Shown here: positions 43,816-53,700 of the stretch, in pieces
Layout of the letters: the number at the start of each line of letters is the position of its first letter
Position numbering within the stretch: the stretch's first letter is position 1
Assembly (NCBI RefSeq): GCF_004363075.1
Contig: NZ_SNYN01000013.1
Location: 1-64,000, forward strand
DNA length: 64,000 nucleotides
Source: Actinorugispora endophytica
Lineage (GTDB): Bacteria > Actinomycetota > Actinomycetes > Streptosporangiales > Streptosporangiaceae
Reading direction: 5' to 3'
The notes under the pieces: generated by a model
Database searches by the model: none
Told to the model about the DNA's origin: nothing
What the model saw: only the letters and a program-made list of their open reading frames with translations
Made by a program: the position numbers and the translations under genes

Positions 43816-46800
43816 ATGCCTGAAGTTCCTGGACCGACCGAACCGACCCCAGTGAGCGAAGTCGCGGCGATCGTCGCCGAGGTCCTGGGGATCGACGAGG
43901 CAGACGTCGATCCCGGGCTTCCGCTCACCTCCCTCGGCCTGGAGTCCTTCACCGCGGTGCGGCTGCGCCGGCGGCTGCGGGACGACGCGGACCTGGACCT
44001 CCCGCTGACGGCGTTCCTCGGCGGCGCGACGGTGGCCACGGTGGCGGCAGGGGCCGCCGAGCCAGGCGAGGAGCCCGGCGCCGACGACGGTTTCCCGCTC
44101 ACCCCGCTGCAGACCGCCTACTGGATCGGCCGCGACCCCGCGTTCCCGATGGGCGGGGTGGCCACCTTCTACTACCACGAGTACGACCGCCTCCCCGGGG
44201 GCGACCCCGAAACGGACCTGGAGCGCCTGACCGCGGCCTGGAACCGCCTGGTCGAGCACCACCCGATGCTGCGCATGGTCGTGGGACCGGACGGACGCCA
44301 GCGCGTCCTGCCGCGGACCGACCCCTACCGGATCGCGGTCACCGACCTGCGCGCGGCCGCGCCGCACGACGCCGAGAGAACCCTGGCGGCGCTCCGGCAC
44401 GAGCACTCGCACCAGCTCAGACCCGCGGACCGGTGGCCCCTGTTCGACATCCGGGCGGCGTTCCTGCCCGACGGGCGGACCCGGATCCAGCTGGGCGTGG
44501 ACGTGCTCACCCTGGACCTGACCGGCTGGACGCAGGTCCTCACCGAGTGGGGGACGCTGTTCGGCGACCCCGGGGCCGCGCTGCCCGAGTCGACCGTGAC
44601 CTTCGCCGAGGTCCTCCGGCGCCGCCGGGACGACCCGGGCGAGCGCGCCCGGCGCGAACGGGACCGCGAGTACTGGCGGGACCGCGCCGCGTCCCTCCCG
44701 CCCGGCCCCGCCCTGCCCTGGACGGTGGACCTCGCCGGGCTGCGCTCGCACCGGTTCACCCGCCACGCCGCCGCCCTGGACGAACGTCAGTGGAGCGGGC
44801 TGCGCGAGCGCGCCGCCGCGCACGGGCTGAGCCCGACGGGGGTGCTGCTGGCCGCGTTCGGCCTGACCCTGGACCGGTGGGGCGCCACCGACGCGTTCAG
44901 CGTGAACGCGACCCTCTTCGACCGCCCCGACGACCCGGAACTGCGGCACCTCGTCGGCGACTTCACCTCCACCGTGCTCGTGGAGATGCCGCAACCGGCA
45001 CCGGGCGGCTGGACCGGCTTCCGGGACTACGCCGCAGGGGTCAACCAGCGCTTCTGGACCGACCTGGAGCACCGGTCGGTCTCGGGCGTGGAGGTGTTGC
45101 GCGACGCGGGAGCCGGCGGCCCCGCCCTGACGCACCCCGTGGTCTTCACCAGCGGCGTCGGCCTGTCCGAACCGGGCGCCGCGCCCGCGGGCTGGCTGGG
45201 GGAGGAGGTCTTCGGCGTCTCCCAGACCCCGCAGGTCGCCCTGGACCACATCGTGATCGAGGAGGGCGGCGGGCTGCGCGTCGCCTGGGACTGCGCGGAG
45301 GGCGCGCTGCCCGACGGCTTCGCCGAGGGGATGGCGGCCGCGCACGCCCGGCTGCTGCGCCGACTGGCGGCCGAGCCCGGGGCGTGGACCGACCCCACGC
45401 TTGCCTGGGACCCCTCCTTCCTGCCCGACGAGCCGCTGGAGTGCGAGCCCTTCGCCGGTTCGGGCCCGCTGCTCGACGACCCGGTGCGCGCGGCCGCCGG
45501 GCGGACGCCGGACGCGCCCGCGCTGCTGGACTCGTCCCGCTCGGTCTCGCACGGAGAGCTCGCCGAGCGCGCCGCCCGCACCGGGGCGGCGCTGGCCGCG
45601 GCCGGGGCGGGGCCGGGCGAGCTCGTCGCGGTCTGCCTGGAGAAGGGGGTCGACCAGGTCGCCGGGCTGCTGGGGGTCATGGCCGGCGGCGCCGGATACG
45701 TGCCGGTCGAACCGTCCTGGCCCACCGCGAGGGTGACCTCGGTGTGCGAGCAGGCCGGGGTGACGCGGGCGCTCGTGGCCGCGGGCTCGGACACCGCCTG
45801 GCCGGACGGGGTGGCGGTGCACGTGCTCGACGAGGACGGCGGGATCGCGCCCGCGCCCGCAGGAGCGGGCGACCGCGGCCCGAAGCGCCCCGACCCGGGG
45901 GACCTGGCCTACGCCGTCTTCACCTCCGGCTCCACCGGCAGGCCCAAGGGCGTGGCGATCGAGCACCGCGCCGCCCGGACCACGATCGACGACCTGGTCG
46001 ACCGGTTCCCCCTGCGCCCCGACGACCGGATGCTGGCGCTCTCGGCGTTCAGCTTCGACCTGTCGGTGCACGACGTCTTCGGCGTCATGGGTGCCGGAGC
46101 CGCGCTCGTGCTCCCCGACGCCGAACGCCAGCGCGACCCCGGCCACTGGATGGAGCTGATGGCCCGCCACCGGGTGACGCTGTGGAACACCGCGCCCGCG
46201 CTCATGGAGATGCTGGTCGAGTACGCCGAGATCGACCCCGGCGCGGCCAGGGAGGCGCTGGCGGAGCTGCGGCTGGTCTTCCTGTCCGGCGACTGGATCC
46301 CGGTCACCCTGCCCGACCGGCTGCGCGCCCTGGCGCCCAAGGCGCGGGTGGTGAGCCTGGGCGGGGCGACCGAGGCGTCGATCTGGTCGATCTGCCACCC
46401 GATCGAGGAGGTCGACCCGCGCTGGCCGAGCATCCCGTACGGCCGGGCGCTGCGCGGCCAGAGCTTCCACGTCCTGGACGCCAGGGGCGGCGCCCCGCGC
46501 CCCGTGGGCGAGCCCGGCGAGCTGCACATCGGGGGCGACGGCCTGGCCCGCGGCTACGTCGGGGACCCGGTCCAGACGGGGGAGCGCTTCATCGAGCACC
46601 CGGTGCTGGGGCGGCTCTACCACACCGGCGACATGGGCCGCTGGCGCGCCGACGGCACCATCGAGTTCCTGGGGCGGATCGACCGCCAGGTGAAGATCCG
46701 GGGGCACCGGATCGAGTTGGGCGAGGTCGAGTCCGCCCTGGACCGGCTGCCGGGCGTGCGCCAGGCGGTCGCGATGTCGGTGCGCGGCCCCGACGGCCGG

Positions 46801-47778
46801 CCCCGGCTGGTCGCCTACCTCGTGGAGAGCGAGTCCCGGAGCCTGCCGGGCGACGAGGGGCTGGTCGCCCTGCTGCGCGAGCGCGTGCCCGCGCCCATGG
46901 TGCCCAGCCGCTTCGTCCGGATGCCCGCGCTCCCCGTCACCGACAACGGCAAGATCGACTACCGGGCGCTGGCCAACCCCTACGACCGCTCCCGGCCCGG
47001 CGGCGCGCCGACCGCGCCGCCGCCCGAGGCGGTCCCCGCGGCGGCCCCCCCGACGGAGGCGCGCGCCGCGACCGCCGAACCGGCCCGTGAACGGGTCCCC
47101 GAACCGAAGGGCGGACTCGACGCGCTGGTCACGGCCGCCGTCGACGCGGGGCTCACCGTGTCCCTGCGGGTGGACGCGGGCGACCTGCCCGCCGGGCGGG
47201 CGCTCTCGGCGGCGGGCGCCTGGGTGCGCGGCCTCCAGGACACGGCGCTGCCCGGCGGCGTCACCGCCGCCGACCGGCTGTGCGCGGACGGGTTGGTCGA
47301 AATCGTCCTGCGGGCCGCCCCCGACGCGGAGCGGAACCCGGCCGGCGGCGCGACCGGCCCCGAACAGCCGCCGCGCCCGGCCCCGCCCGAGCCGCCGGCC
47401 GGGAGCCCGGCCGCGCCGCGCCGCGACCCCGAGGTCGAGAGGGCCATCACCCGCGTCCTCGGCGACCTGCTCGACACCGACACCGGCATCGACCCGACCA
47501 CCGCGTTCTTCCAACTCGGCGCGACGTCGCTGACCCTGGTGCTGGCGCACCGCCGCCTCTCCGCCGAGCTCGACCCGGACCTGTCGGTGGTCGACCTGTT
47601 CTCCCACCCCACGGTGCGCGACCTCGCCGAGTGCGTCGTCGGGCACCGCGCGGCCGCCGCGCCCACCGGGCCGCCGGCGCCCGCGCCGGAGCCCGCCGCG
47701 CCCGCCCGAAACAACCCGTCCGACCGCGCGGAAGCCCGCAGGCGCGCCCGCGCCGCGGCAATGGAGGCCGCAGGATGA
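43816..47778 (+). CDS. NRPS: ArCP-Cy-A(Cys)-PCP
   Basis: Protein of 1320 residues. Carrier domain first (about 10-75; phosphopantetheine Ser44 in LGLESF), as in the aryl-carrier start of HMWP2/PchE. The cyclisation domain (about 93-540) has the Cy motif D229-x4-D234 in place of HHxxxDG. The adenylation domain (about 550-1055): TSGSTGRPKG near 702, FSFDLSVHDVF, GGATEASIW, K1046. Its pocket reads D-L-H-N-F-S-L-I-W-K, close to the cysteine code DLYNLSLIWK. Residues ~1098-1172 are an unassigned domain. The final PCP carries Ser1238 (LGATSLTL). It should make a thiazoline from an acyl starter and Cys. The start has a weak ribosome site (GGGATGG). Its stop overlaps the PKS start (ATGA). Confidence 0.92.
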   Translation: MPEVPGPTEPTPVSEVAAIVAEVLGIDEADVDPGLPLTSLGLESFTAVRLRRRLRDDADLDLPLTAFLGGATVATVAAGAAEPGEEPGADDGFPLTPLQTAYWIGRDPAFPMGGVATFYYHEYDRLPGGDPETDLERLTAAWNRLVEHHPMLRMVVGPDGRQRVLPRTDPYRIAVTDLRAAAPHDAERTLAALRHEHSHQLRPADRWPLFDIRAAFLPDGRTRIQLGVDVLTLDLTGWTQVLTEWGTLFGDPGAALPESTVTFAEVLRRRRDDPGERARRERDREYWRDRAASLPPGPALPWTVDLAGLRSHRFTRHAAALDERQWSGLRERAAAHGLSPTGVLLAAFGLTLDRWGATDAFSVNATLFDRPDDPELRHLVGDFTSTVLVEMPQPAPGGWTGFRDYAAGVNQRFWTDLEHRSVSGVEVLRDAGAGGPALTHPVVFTSGVGLSEPGAAPAGWLGEEVFGVSQTPQVALDHIVIEEGGGLRVAWDCAEGALPDGFAEGMAAAHARLLRRLAAEPGAWTDPTLAWDPSFLPDEPLECEPFAGSGPLLDDPVRAAAGRTPDAPALLDSSRSVSHGELAERAARTGAALAAAGAGPGELVAVCLEKGVDQVAGLLGVMAGGAGYVPVEPSWPTARVTSVCEQAGVTRALVAAGSDTAWPDGVAVHVLDEDGGIAPAPAGAGDRGPKRPDPGDLAYAVFTSGSTGRPKGVAIEHRAARTTIDDLVDRFPLRPDDRMLALSAFSFDLSVHDVFGVMGAGAALVLPDAERQRDPGHWMELMARHRVTLWNTAPALMEMLVEYAEIDPGAAREALAELRLVFLSGDWIPVTLPDRLRALAPKARVVSLGGATEASIWSICHPIEEVDPRWPSIPYGRALRGQSFHVLDARGGAPRPVGEPGELHIGGDGLARGYVGDPVQTGERFIEHPVLGRLYHTGDMGRWRADGTIEFLGRIDRQVKIRGHRIELGEVESALDRLPGVRQAVAMSVRGPDGRPRLVAYLVESESRSLPGDEGLVALLRERVPAPMVPSRFVRMPALPVTDNGKIDYRALANPYDRSRPGGAPTAPPPEAVPAAAPPTEARAATAEPARERVPEPKGGLDALVTAAVDAGLTVSLRVDAGDLPAGRALSAAGAWVRGLQDTALPGGVTAADRLCADGLVEIVLRAAPDAERNPAGGATGPEQPPRPAPPEPPAGSPAAPRRDPEVERAITRVLGDLLDTDTGIDPTTAFFQLGATSLTLVLAHRRLSAELDPDLSVVDLFSHPTVRDLAECVVGHRAAAAPTGPPAPAPEPAAPARNNPSDRAEARRRARAAAMEAAG

Positions 47779-50700
47779 GAGACCACACCACCGACCCCTC
47801 GACCGCGATCGCGGTCACCGGTCTGGCCTGCCGCTTCCCCGGCGCGCCCGACGCGGAGTCCTTCTGGGACCTGCTGGTGAACGAACGGGAGGGGCTGACC
47901 CGCCTCGACGACGCGACGCTGGACGGCCTGGGGGTGCGCCCCTCCCTGCGGCGGGACCCCGCCTACGTGCCCGTCGCCGGGGTCATCGACGGCCAGGACC
48001 TGTTCGACCCAGAGCCGTTCGGCCTCACCGACGCCGAGGCCGCGCTGATGGACCCCCAGCAGCGGCTGTTCCTCGAATGCGCCTGGCAGGCCCTCGAAGA
48101 GGCGGGGCACGGCGGCGGGGTCGGCGCGGGATCGGTCGGCGTGTTCGCCGGGGCTGCGCAGAGCGCCTACCTCGCGGCGAACCTGCCCGACCGCTGGGAA
48201 CCCACGGGGGCGGGCACCGACCCCGTGGGCAGCCTCCAGACCGCGACCGGGACGCAGACCGACTACCTGCCCCTGCAGGCCGCCTACCGGATCGGCCTGA
48301 CCGGCCCGGCGATCGCCGTCAACACCGCCTGCTCCACCTCGCTGGTGGCGGTGCACGCGGCGGCGCAGTCCCTGGCCACCGGCGAGTGCGACACCGCCCT
48401 GGCCGGAGGGGCGTCGCTGATCGTGCCGCAGGGGCGCGGCTACCTGCACACCCCCGACGGCGTCTACTCCGCGGACGGCACGGTCCGCCCCTTCTCGTCC
48501 CTGGGCAGTGGAGTCGTGTACACCCAAGGGGTGGGCGCGGTGGTGCTGCGCAGGCTCCGCGACGCCCTCGACGACGGCGACCCGGTCCTGGCGGTCGTGC
48601 ACGGCTCGGCGGTCAACAACGACGGCGCGGCCAAGGCCGGGTTCACCGCGCCCTCGACGCACGGCCAGGCGCGGGTGCTCGCCGAGGCGCTGGCCGTGGC
48701 GGGCGCCGAGCCCCGCCACGTCGGCTACGTCGAGGCGCACGGCACCGGGACCCGCCTGGGCGACCCGGTCGAGACCGCGGCGCTGCGCCGCGTCTACGGG
48801 TCGCGGGGCCCGGCCTGGTGCGGCCTCGGATCGGTCAAGAGCAACATCGGGCACGCCAACACCGCGGCCGGGATCGCGTCGTTCATCAAGACGGTGCTGG
48901 CCCTGAAGCACCGGGTGATCCCGGCGTCGCTGCACGCCGAGCCGGTCAACGAGCTGCTCGGCCTGGACCGGTCGCCCTTCCGGGTCGTCACCCGCACCCG
49001 GGCGTGGGACGGCCCCGCGCTGGCCGGGGTCAGCTCCTTCGGGATCGGCGGGACCAACGCCCACGTGATCCTCGGCCCCGCCCCCGAGCGCGCCCCGAGC
49101 ACCCCCGACCCCCGGCCGCAGCTGCTGCCGCTGGCGGCGCACGGGCGCGCCGCGCTGACCGCGACCGCGGCCCGGCTGGCCGGGGCCGGACCGGACGCCG
49201 ACCCGGCCGACCTCGCCCACACCCTGCAGAACGGGCGCGCCCACGGCGGCGGCCACCGCCTGGCCGCCGTCGTGGACGGGTCGGGCGTCGCGGCGGCCCT
49301 GCGCGCCGCCGTCCCGGTCGCCTCGGACGGCCCCGCGCCGCGCGTGGTCTTCGCCTTCCCCGGCGGGGGCAGCCAGTACGCCGGAATGGGCGCGGACCTG
49401 TACGCGGGCGAACCGGTGTTCGCCGCGTGCGTGGACGAGTGCGCGGCGCTGCTGGAACCGCTCCTGGGCACCGACATCCGCGACGTGGTCACGGACCCCG
49501 CCGCCGCGGCGCGCGCCCGCGACGCCGCCTCGGGCCTGCCCGCGCTGTTCACGGTGTCCCTGGCGACCGCCCGCCTGCTGGAGTCGTGGGGGGCGCGCCC
49601 CGACGCGGTCCTCGGCCACAGCCTCGGCGAGTACTGCGCCGCCGTGGTCGGCGGCGCCCTGCCGCTGGCCGACGCGGCCCGGCTGGTGGCCGTGCGCTCC
49701 ACCGGCGCGGCCCGCAGCGCCGGACACGGCGTGATGCTGTCCGTGCCGATCGGGGAGGACGCGGTCGCCGAACTGCTCACCCGCCACCCGGACGTGGACC
49801 TGGCCGTGGTCAACGCGCCCGACGCCTGCGTGGTGTCGGGGCCGCGCGCGGCCGTCGGCGCCGTCGAGCGGGAGCTGACCGGGCGCGGCCTGCGGTGCAC
49901 CGCCGTCCACGTGGACGTGGCCGCCCACTCGCGGCTGGTGGAACCGGCCATGGACCAGGTGCGCGCGGCCGCGCGGGGGATCACCGCCGCGCCGCCGACG
50001 GTCCCGGTCGTCTCCACGGTCACCGGCGGGACGGTCGCCGAGGAGCTGGGCACCGCCGAGTACTGGGCCGACCAGCTGCGCAACCCGGTCCGCTTCGCGC
50101 ACGCGCTGCGCACCGCACTGGGCGACGACCCCGACGACCCCGCCGTGCTGGTGCAGGTCGGTCCCGGCGCCGCGCTGGCGGCGCTGGCCCGCCGCAACGG
50201 CCCGGCCGCCCTCAGGGCGGCCGTCACCACCCTGGCCACCGAGGACGGCGAGTCCGACTCCGCGGCCGCGCGCGCGGCCCTGGGCGCGCTGTGGACGCAC
50301 GGGGTCCCGGTGGACTTCGGCGCCCTCCACGCGCCGGGGGAGCGGCGCCGGATCGCCGTTCCCGGTTACGCCTTCCAGCGGCGGCGGCTGTGGATCGACC
50401 CGCCCGCGCCCGGCCGCGCGGTCGCCGCGCCGGGCAGCGGGGAGGCGCCCGACGCGGACGACCCGCTCCAGGTGCCGGTGTGGGCGCAGACCGCGCCGCT
50501 GGAACCGGCGGCCGGACTCACCGGCCGCTGGCTGCTGGCCGGGCCCGACAGCGAGGACACCGCCGAGGTCCGGGACGCCCTCGCCGCGGCCGGCGCCCTC
50601 GTGGTGCCCGCGGACCGGGCCGGGGAGGAGGACGGCGGTCCCTGGGCCGGAGCCGTCGTCGTGCTGGACGCCGACCCCGGTCGCGGCCACGCCCCCGACG

Positions 50701-53700
50701 CCGTCACCGAGCAGGTCCTGGCGCACGCGGGCCTCGCCCGGCTGCTCTCCGGCTCCGCGTCCCCCGTCCCGGTCCTGCTCCAGGTGGGGCGGGCGGTCGA
50801 GCGCGTGGAGAGCACGGACCGGGTCCTCGCCTCCTCCGCGTCGGCGCGCGTGCTGCCCCGCGTCCTGGGCCAGGAGTCCCCGGGGACGGTGTGGCGCACC
50901 CTCGACGTGGGCGGGGGCGCCGCGATCGGCCCGGCCGTCCTGGCCGAACTCGCCGACCTCGCGGACGGGCGCGGCGGCGTGGAGGCCGCCGTGCGCGGAA
51001 CGACCCGCTGGGTCCGCGACATCGCCCCGTGGCGCCCGGCACCCGCCGCCGGGCCCGGGAGCGCTCCGGCCCCCGACCCCGACGCCCGCCCCGTCGCCCT
51101 GATCACCGGGGGCCTGGGCGACGTCGGCCTGACCATCGCGGCGCACCTGAGCGGACGGGGCATGCGCGTCGTCGCCACGTCGCGCTCCGCGCCGCCGGCG
51201 GAGGCCGGTCCGGACCCCCGCGACGACCGGGCCCTGGCCCTGCGCGCCCTGGCCGAACACGGCACACCGGTCGAGGTGCGCACGCTGGACGCCGGGGACG
51301 CCGAGGCCACCACCGCCCTGCTCGCCGAGCTCGCCGACCCCTCGGGGCCGGGCGTGGCGCTCGTCGTGCACGCCGCGGGCGTGGTGGCCACCGCGGACCT
51401 GGAACCGCTGCGCGCGGTCTCGGACCGGCACGTCGCCGGGCACGTGCGCGCCAAGGTCGAGGGGGCGCTGGCCCTGCGCGCCGCCGTCGACGCGCTGGAG
51501 CCCGGTCGGCGCCCGGCGGCGGTGCTGCTGATGTCCTCGGCCGGGACCCTGGTCGGCGGAATCGGGATGGGACCCTACTCCGCGGCGAACGCGTTCCTGG
51601 ACGCCCTGGCGGCGGAGTCCGCCGGCACGGGCGGCACGCGCTGGCTCAGCGTGGTGTGGGACGCCTGGAAGGTCGGGCCGCTGGGCCGGGACCGCGTGGT
51701 CAACCTCGACTTCGCGCTCGGCGCGGACACCGGGATGGCGGCACTGGACCGGCTGCTGGCCGCGTGCGCGGCGGGCACCGCGCCGCCGGTGGTCGCGGTG
51801 TCCACCACCGACCTGCGCGACCGCGTGGCCGCGGCCGCGAACCCGGCCGCGCCTCCGGCAGGGGACGCGGACACCGGCTCGGGGGGACTCGACCCGGTCG
51901 AGCAGGCCGTCGCGGGGCTGTGGTCGGAGCTGTTCGGCGCGCCGGTGCGCTCGGCGGACGCGGACTTCTTCGCCCTGGGCGGGCACTCGCTGCTGGCCAC
52001 CCGCATGCTGGCGGCGCTGCGGCGGCGCTTCGGCGCCGAGCTGGGCCTGCGCGACGTCCTCGCCCGGCCGACCGTGGCGGGACTGGCGGCCCTGGTCCGC
52101 GAGCGGGCCGGGGCGTCCGCCGAAAACCCGGACGGGCCCGCGCTCGCGCCCGCCCCGAACGGCGCGGACGAGGACGCGGACGCCGCCCCCGGGACCTTCC
52201 CGATGACCCGGGTGCAGCACGCCTACTGGGTGGGCCGCGACGGCGGCTACGGGCTGGGCGGCACCGCCTGCCACTTCTTCCTGGAGTACGACTGCCCGGA
52301 CCTGGACCTGAAGCGGTACGAGCAGGCGTGGAACCGGGTGGTCGAACGGCACGCGATGCTGCGCGCCGTCACCACCCCCCAGGGGCGCTTCGCGGTCCTG
52401 GAGCACCTGCCGCGCTACCGGATCAGGACGCACGACCTCACCGCGCTCCCCCAGGCGCGCCGCGAGGAGCGGCTGGCCCGGCTGCGCGAGCGCGTCTCGC
52501 GCGACCCCGGCCCCTCGGACCGCTGGCCGCTGTTCCAGGTGCGGGCGGCCCTGCTGCCCGGCGGCCGGACGCGCCTGTTCATCGGCGTGGACGTGCTCGT
52601 CTGCGACGCCGCGAGCTACTGGATCATCGACCGCGAGGTCCAGCACTTCTACGAGAACCCCGACACCGCGCTGCCCGAACCGGGGGTGGACTTCGCGGCC
52701 TGCGCGGCCGCGACGCGCGACCGCAGGGGCACCCCCGGCTGGGAGCGCGCGGCCGCCTACTGGCGCGCCCGCGTGGACGCGCTGCCCGGCGCGCCCGCCC
52801 TGCCGGTGGCGGAGGACGCCCCCGACCCGGCGTTCACGCGCCGGACCGCGCGCCTGGACGCCGCGGGCTGGACCGCGCTGCAGAAGGCGGCGGCGCGGCA
52901 CGGCGCGACCCCCGCCGCGGTGCTGCTGACCGCCTACGCCGAGGCGCTGGCCGCGTGGTCGGGCGACGACCGCTTCGCGCTGACGCTCACCCTGTTCGAC
53001 CGGCCCGAGATCCACCCGGACGTCGACGCGGTGGTGGGCGACTTCACCTCGCTGCTGCTGCACGAGGTGGACCTCGCCGCCCCCGGCCCGGCCTTCGCGG
53101 ACCGGGCGCGCGCCACCCACGAGCGGCTGTTCGAGGACCTGGACCACCGGGAGTTCTCGGCGCTGGACGTGCTGGCGGAGCGGGCCTCGCGCACCGGGCG
53201 GGTCGAGTCGGTCCCAGTGGTGTTCACCAGCGCCCTGGGCCTGGAGGACGTCATCGGGGGCGAACGCGACCTGCAGTGGGTCGGCGAGCAGGTGAGCGCC
53301 CTGAGCCAGACCCCGCAGACGTGGCTGGACCACCAGGTGCTGGTGCAGCGGGGCGAGCTGCTCATGCAGTGGGACGCCCTGGAGCCGGTGCTGCCCGCCG
53401 GGGAGGTGGACCGCGTCTTCGCCGACTACGTGGCCCGGGTCCGCCGCCTGGCCGCCGACCCGGGCGCCTGGGGCGCCGAACCGCCCTCGGGGCCGCCCGC
53501 GCCGCCCCTCGCGGTGTGCGAGGACGCCGTGCTGCCGATGCGGTCGGGAACCGGGGAGCGCACCCTGTTCCTGGTGCACCCCTCGGGCGGGGACGTCCTG
53601 TGCTACGCGGAGCTGTCGCGGTCCCTGGACCCGAGGCTGTCCGTGGCGGCCGTCACCGACCCGGTCCTCGTGGGCGGCGCGGCCCCCGACGCCACGATCG

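Noticed and set aside
47280-47774. Upstream extension of the PKS frame
   Set aside because: The frame is open 495 bases before 47775, but that part is out-of-frame NRPS coding sequence with low-complexity Arg/Gly/Pro translation. KS homology begins just after ATG 47775, which has a good ribosome site.
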